A stretch of DNA of 16,296 bases. Origin: JAGDXZ01 sp049966915 (lineage in GTDB: Archaea; Micrarchaeota; Micrarchaeia; Micrarchaeales; CABMGC01). The notes under the pieces were generated by a model. The model was not told where the DNA came from. It saw nothing but the letters and a program-made list of their open reading frames with translations, and made no database searches. The position numbers and the translations under genes are program-made. Positions 15,578 through 16,296 of this stretch are shown here, piece after piece; position 1 is the stretch's first letter, and the number at the start of each line of letters is the position of its first letter. Where the stretch lies: NCBI GenBank assembly GCA_049966915.1, contig JBMFTS010000009.1, positions 1 through 16,296 of the forward strand, written 5' to 3'.

Positions 15578-15700
15578 TTATAAGCATTACGGGCGGCAGA
15601 AGCCGCCCGCGGCAGCCTGTTCAACTGCCCTGTTTCTAGGTGATGCCGGCCTTCCCGGCAATAAAATTGTGAATACGCATGTTTATAATCTTTTTCTTTA
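15578..15700 (+). ncRNA. Candidate structured small RNA
   Basis: TTATAA at 15578-15583 could be a promoter, predicting transcription from about 15605-15610. Three hairpins are visible in a row: GGGCGGC-AGAA-GCCGCCC (15591-15608, mostly upstream of the predicted start), GGCAG-N9-CTGCC (15611-15629), and GCCGG-CCTTC-CCGGC (15645-15659). An oligo-T tract, CTTTTTCTTT, near 15690-15699 could terminate the RNA. No open frame of note is present. GTGATG at 15640-15645 recalls a C box, but I find no matching D box, so a C/D guide RNA is not supported. The RNA is a prediction. Confidence 0.35.
15630..15648 (+). repeat. Leader-like repeat, copy 1 (no start codon)
   Basis: CTGTTTCTAGGTGATGCCG matches copy 2 at 15810-15828 at 17 of 19 bases, and both follow a hairpin whose 3' arm contains CTGC. 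Here the GGTGAT Shine-Dalgarno is followed by GCC GGC instead of a start codon. This copy cannot start a protein at the equivalent position and may be a relic or an RNA element. Confidence 0.6.
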
Positions 15701-15788
15701 TTATAACAGCGTGTAATAACATATAAATATTTTACTAAAGTAAATCAATCAGGAAAAAGCGTACGCCAGAATCGCTATACAAGCTGGC
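15661..15788. other. AT-rich spacer with promoter for the 93-aa protein gene
   Basis: Together with the flanking elements this completes the gene-free interval 15500-15827. It holds the T-rich tract near 15690 and a good TATA box, TATAAATA, at 15722-15729. That box predicts a rightward transcript starting near 15750 with a leader of about 77 nt. I see no coding potential in the rest: the frame upstream of 15828 is open from 15744 but lacks a start codon. Confidence 0.5.
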
Positions 15789-15828
15789 CAGCAGCCGAAG
15801 TCTGCTGTTCTGTTTCTGGGTGATGTCG
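15789..15828 (+). promoter_or_regulatory. Structured leader with Shine-Dalgarno, repeat copy 2
   Basis: CAGCAG (15789-15794) and CTGCTG (15802-15807) form a 6-bp hairpin with a 7-nt loop. CTGTTTCTGGGTGATGTCG (15810-15828) follows, containing GGTGAT three bases before the GTG start. The spacing equals that at the ABC permease start. Copy 1 lies 180 bp upstream. A hairpin just before a Shine-Dalgarno in a 77-nt leader could control translation. Confidence 0.5.
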
Positions 15829-16109
15829 TGGAAGAGAAAAGTGAGCGCGAGCTGGAAAACGAAGCAAGCAGAGACCTTGAAGAATGCGAGCAGGAAACGT
15901 ACGGCGGCGCATACGCGCAATGGCTCAAGGACATAAACGCAGCGCGCAAGGAGTTAAGCAGGAGAAGGCAGCTGAAGGAGCTCAACAAGGTGCTGCTCGA
16001 GCTTATGCAGCTGCAAGAAGAAATGAGAGCAACGGGCAGCAACCGCTGGTACGAAGTTGACGTATACATAAAAAACGGCAGACTTGAATACCAGGCAATC
16101 GGGCATTGA
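15828..16109 (+). CDS. Hypothetical 93-aa coiled-coil protein
   Basis: I do not recognise this family. The protein is soluble and highly charged. Residues 1-22 are Glu-rich, a short Gly/Tyr stretch (YGGAYAQW) follows, then a long amphipathic helix (about 35-67, with leucine spacing consistent with a coiled coil). It ends in two short strands (RWYEVDVYI and GRLEYQAIG). The start is GTG at 15828, chosen because GGTGAT lies 3 nt upstream and no in-frame ATG exists. The mRNA has an unusually long leader for this window. A 20-bp perfect palindrome follows 2 nt after the TGA. Confidence 0.65.
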   Translation: MEEKSERELENEASRDLEECEQETYGGAYAQWLKDINAARKELSRRRQLKELNKVLLELMQLQEEMRATGSNRWYEVDVYIKNGRLEYQAIGH

Positions 16110-16111
16110 TA

Positions 16112-16131
16112 GAGGCGACGCGCGTCGCCTC
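16112..16131 (+). terminator. Perfect 20-bp GC-rich palindrome after the 93-aa gene
   Basis: GAGGCGACGC followed by GCGTCGCCTC is fully self-complementary and begins 2 nt after the stop codon. In RNA it would fold as an 8-bp stem with a GCGC loop. No T tract follows closely, so it is not a classical intrinsic terminator. It may stabilise the 3' end or be a protein-binding site. Confidence 0.4.
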
Positions 16132-16158
16132 CCGGCCCGCGCGCTCTTCCACGATACG

Positions 16159-16173
16159 GCAATAATTTATTGC
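16159..16173 (+). promoter_or_regulatory. nfo promoter with inverted repeat
   Basis: GCAATAA-T-TTATTGC is a perfect inverted repeat with a 1-nt centre. Its AT core lies about 26 nt before the ATG at 16193, so it probably is also the TATA region of a leaderless transcript. The half-site GCAATA also occurs in the two promoter modules at 9756 and 10507, in a different arrangement. Confidence 0.45.
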
Positions 16174-16192
16174 TTGCATTGGAAATAATGGC

Positions 16193-16296
16193 ATGCAGCA
16201 ACTGCTTATAGGGCATCACGTTTCGGCAGCGCAGAGCATAGACCTGGCGCTCGACAGGGCAAGGGCTATTGGCTATACCGCAATACAGATCTTTAC
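16193..16296 (+). CDS. nfo: Endonuclease IV, N-terminal part (3' truncated by the window)
   Basis: Thirty-four codons are visible. The peptide LLIGHHVSAAQSIDLALDRA followed by RAIGYTAIQIF matches the start of endonuclease IV (Nfo), the zinc-dependent AP endonuclease of base excision repair with a TIM-barrel fold. The xxGxHVS motif supplies an early active-site strand, and the IGxxxxQIF motif is typical. Other AP-endonuclease-2 family barrels are possible until the rest is seen. An ATG at 16188 in another frame stops after seven codons and is rejected. Confidence 0.85.
   Translation, partial: MQQLLIGHHVSAAQSIDLALDRARAIGYTAIQIF

Noticed and set aside
15630..15660. C/D box guide RNA
   Set aside because: GTGATG resembles a C box, but no D or D' box (CTGA) is suitably placed and the sequence lacks terminal complementarity.
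1..16296. CRISPR array, insertion sequence or prophage
   Set aside because: No regularly spaced direct repeats, transposase, integrase, terminal inverted repeats or target duplications were seen on either strand.

Overview
This looks like a stretch of archaeal chromosome at roughly 50% GC. The information-processing genes are archaeal in type: a long LeuRS with the archaeal/eukaryal layout, a replicative family B DNA polymerase, a type II methionine aminopeptidase, and a tRNA-Arg gene without an encoded CCA. Many genes have a TATA-like box 24-27 nt upstream of the start codon, which suggests leaderless mRNAs. Isoleucine is mostly ATA and arginine often AGG. Together with FtsZ, CARDB-type surface proteins and small orphan proteins, this suggests a DPANN lineage, perhaps Micrarchaeota-like. 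The lineage is inference, not proof.

Layout: (1) 1-83, C-terminal tail of a surface protein, then a T-rich stretch that also holds the next promoter. (2) 136-888, a YgjP/DUF45-type zinc metallopeptidase, ending stop-to-stop against a leftward operon. (3) 5025-885 leftward, a PadR regulator, a DrrA-like ABC ATPase, an ABC-2 permease and a membrane-anchored CARDB-repeat protein. Two abutting perfect palindromes lie at the PadR promoter. (4) 5147-7984, leuS. (5) 9744-8024 leftward, a protein resembling a transglutaminase fold without its catalytic Cys, 2 nt upstream of ftsZ. (6) 10008-9934, tRNA-Arg(UCG). (7) 10485-10066 leftward, an orphan 139-aa helical protein whose promoter shares a motif with that of the ftsZ operon. 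(8) 10631-11044, a possible SecB-like protein; 11104-13512, DNA polymerase B; 13571-14476, map. (9) 15499-14513 leftward, htpX. (10) 15500-15827, a non-coding region with three hairpins and two diverged copies of a leader-like element. (11) 15828-16109, a small coiled-coil protein; 16193 to the window end, the start of endonuclease IV.

Most genes are housekeeping: translation (leuS, map, tRNA), replication and repair (polB, nfo), division (ftsZ) and membrane protein quality control (htpX). The accessory part is the PadR-controlled ABC exporter operon. The most interesting unexplained items are the pseudo-transglutaminase coupled to ftsZ, the repeated structured leader near 15.6-15.8 kb, and the shared palindromic promoter module at 9.76 and 10.51 kb. 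I see no CRISPR array, insertion sequence, intein or obvious prophage.
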